Positions 62,154 to 64,000 of a stretch of 64,000 bases of DNA are shown piece after piece. The notes beneath the pieces are model-generated. The model was not told where the DNA came from and did no database searches. It was given only the letters and a program-made list of their open reading frames with translations. How positions within the stretch are numbered: position 1 is the stretch's first letter; each line of letters starts with the position of its first letter. A program made the translations under genes and the position numbers. Source of the DNA: Meghimatium bilineatum (taxonomy: Eukaryota; Mollusca; Gastropoda; Stylommatophora; Philomycidae); the NCBI GenBank assembly GCA_034231615.1, contig CM067311.1, positions 27,122,015 to 27,186,014 on the forward strand. Direction: 5' to 3'.

Positions 62154-63000
62154 GTACACCATTGTCATCTATATATTCTTGGGCTGTTTAATCATTTTGG
62201 TACAAACTTTGTGCTCGCATATTCTGTAATAATTAAAACTTTTATAAATACTTGAACTAGGATACAAAGATACACTGTTATGTGTATTCAAAGGTTAGAA
62301 CCATGACCCTAAAACAGCTTCATGGGGTGTGTGTGTATCATGTGAAGTATTCTTTACAGAACGTTGTCTTCCTTATGAATCTCCTGAAATTCCTTTTGTC
62401 TCTGGCAAGTTGTACATCCTGGAAATAGGCAAATTTGAGATCTCAGAGCACATAATTCACCAGTCCAATGCTTAAGGATCAAACACAGGTTTATGAGGTC
62501 TGCTAGGAAAAATAATGTGTATTTTCTAGATGAGTAATATCAGCATAGTTCCACTGTTAAACTGATGGAGCTCATTGGTCTGTGGAAGTACTGTATCCCA
62601 ACAGCTCTCATTCTGGTCCCTGCTCACTCTGGCAGTGGGATTTGTCTTAAGGGATTGATCTTCAGATTGTGCAGTGATCTGATGAAAATACAGGTACAAA
62701 TTATCCATACCCTAAAAATCTGATGACATGATTCCTTACTAGAAATACACTTAGTTATTGTGGTTAGCATGTAGAAAGTACGTTGAAGGGAGAAACCACT
62801 TGTACTCCAAAACATTGAGAACATGATTCCTTGTCCTGAATACCACTCTACTAGAAATATCACAGCATAATAGGGTGTTATATGGAAAGTCCTTGCTTTA
62901 AAGGACAGGAAAGAAAATAGAAGTGTATCCTGCTATTCAACTATTGTTGAATTTTGAGGGTACCAATAATACATTCAAGCATATCGCCAGTGCAAAGTGG
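62154..63000 (+). other. Start of the intron after exon 17
   Basis: Begins GTACACC. The only recognised piece is a scrap at about 62335-62410 (ACAGAACGTTGTCTTCCTTA) matching the LINE end at 1957. No protease-domain exon in the required phase is seen here or up to 64000. Confidence 0.55.
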
Positions 63001-63004
63001 ATGG

Positions 63005-63140
63005 TAGACGTTCTTCTTCAGCATTCATTCTCAAACTCCCGATGCATCTCTCTTGTAGCAGGTTAATGGTCCTAATATATTTTCAGCAGGATCTAGTCCA
63101 GAGAATGAAAATGCAGTGTGTTGCCACTTCATATGCTCAG
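63005..63140 (-). mobile_element. SINE family B copy
   Basis: TTCTTCTTCAGCATTCATTC, ATGCATCTCTCTTGTAGCAG, GTTAATGGTCCTAATATATT and GCAGGATCTAGTCCAGAGAA. Lies in the intron after exon 17. Confidence 0.65.
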
Positions 63141-63479
63141 TGTCTTCGTCTTTGGCAGGGGTTGGTTCAAACCACAAGTAAATTTGAGAAGTTGGGTTTG
63201 CTAGGTGAGCTTGCTATGAACTCTGCTACAGAGCTGACTATTAAAGACAAATATAATTAATCAAGTTGAGGCTAACACATTACAAAAGTAATGACTAGCT
63301 GTTAGCTTGCATATCAATGGAATGTTGACCAGAGAAATTGTCTGAAATTTCAATTGTGCCTAGTTTACTATAGTAAAGCTGCACCAGTAATTTCTGGGTA
63401 CTGATTATGCCAATGACCACTGCAGACCAAGTGAACTTTGTGTAAAAACACAAACTTAAGATTGTTATATTTTACTAAT

Positions 63480-63935
63480 TTATTTGCCCAAACCAATTGC
63501 AAATAGCAGCTTTAACAGCAGCTCATACATATGGAGGACGCTTGTTAGAGCAATCACTGTCACAGAAACTCCAGTTTCATGCTTACAAAACAGAAGCCCT
63601 AACATTGGTCCTATCCTTACGTTTTGCCCACTGTATGTTAAATTCTTTCACAGCACGGTAACACTAGGTCACATACATGTTAACATAACCAAGTAATGTT
63701 AGTCTGTGCTTGTACTGGATTGGCCAGCAAACTCTCCAAATATGAATCTGATTGAGCACGCGGCTGGGATGAACAAACAAAAGGGTTCAATAATGGGAAA
63801 GATCTTGAGCAAACATTTTTGCAGAATAAGTCAGACCCCAAAAATTTTTGACTGCACCTAAGACACCTATGCCAACTTTGTATTGGATACTATTGATGGA
63901 CCCACATTATTACTGATGGCTGTAGCATGATGATA
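63480..63935 (+). mobile_element. Tc1/mariner-like transposase relic
   Basis: Around 63717-63770 the + strand reads LDWPANSPNMNLIEHA, matching the DWPAxSPDLNxIExxW block of Tc1-type transposases. Flanking frames are broken. It lies in the intron following exon 17. Confidence 0.68.
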
Positions 63936-64000
63936 GCATGTGGGAAATTCTTTTACAACTAAAATTTGATTGCAGCTCACTAGCAGGTGATTGCAGCTCA

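Noticed and set aside
62997-63260. Possible next exon of the SUMO protease after exon 17
   Set aside because: The frame lies over a SINE B copy and shows no protease-core sequence; phase and acceptor do not fit.

Overview
This window is nuclear DNA of an invertebrate animal. It is AT-rich, has one intron-rich gene with canonical GT-AG junctions, and is dense in old LINE, SINE and DNA-transposon remnants. I cannot name the species. The protease family is metazoan, and the mix of RTE-like LINEs, RNase H-bearing LINEs, Penelope-like, mariner and piggyBac-like elements would suit a mollusc, a chelicerate or another protostome.

The only host gene I can support is on the + strand. Seventeen coding exons between 20420 and 62153 join with perfect phase continuity into an open frame of 1,881 codons plus 2 bases. 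It is the N-terminal, pre-catalytic part of a SENP6/SENP7-type SUMO protease. Order along the protein: a short start exon; two large exons coding low-complexity Q/S/P-rich sequence with acidic clusters and a 10 x 7-residue repeat; seven small exons; an exon with a C-x2-C-x9-C-x2-C motif and an RG-rich tract; a basic NLS-like exon; a SIM-like hydrophobic-acidic motif; and three exons resembling the region just before the SENP6/7 protease domain. The catalytic His/Asp/Cys exons were not found and should lie beyond 64000.

Layout: 1-20400 is intergenic, made of SINEs, LINE tails, MITEs and anonymous AT-rich DNA. 20420-62153 is the gene, with introns full of insertions. The youngest is a 2.0-kb LINE antisense in intron 2, with an intact RT plus RNase H frame and a perfect 14-bp target-site duplication. 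Introns also hold TTAA-flanked piggyBac-like elements, a mariner relic, a Penelope-like fragment, a long foldback element nested in a LINE relic, and several tandem arrays. One array of about 28-bp units runs right up to a splice acceptor. 62154-64000 is the start of the next intron and includes a Tc1-like relic.

All calls come from reading the sequence and from family knowledge. No database search was run.
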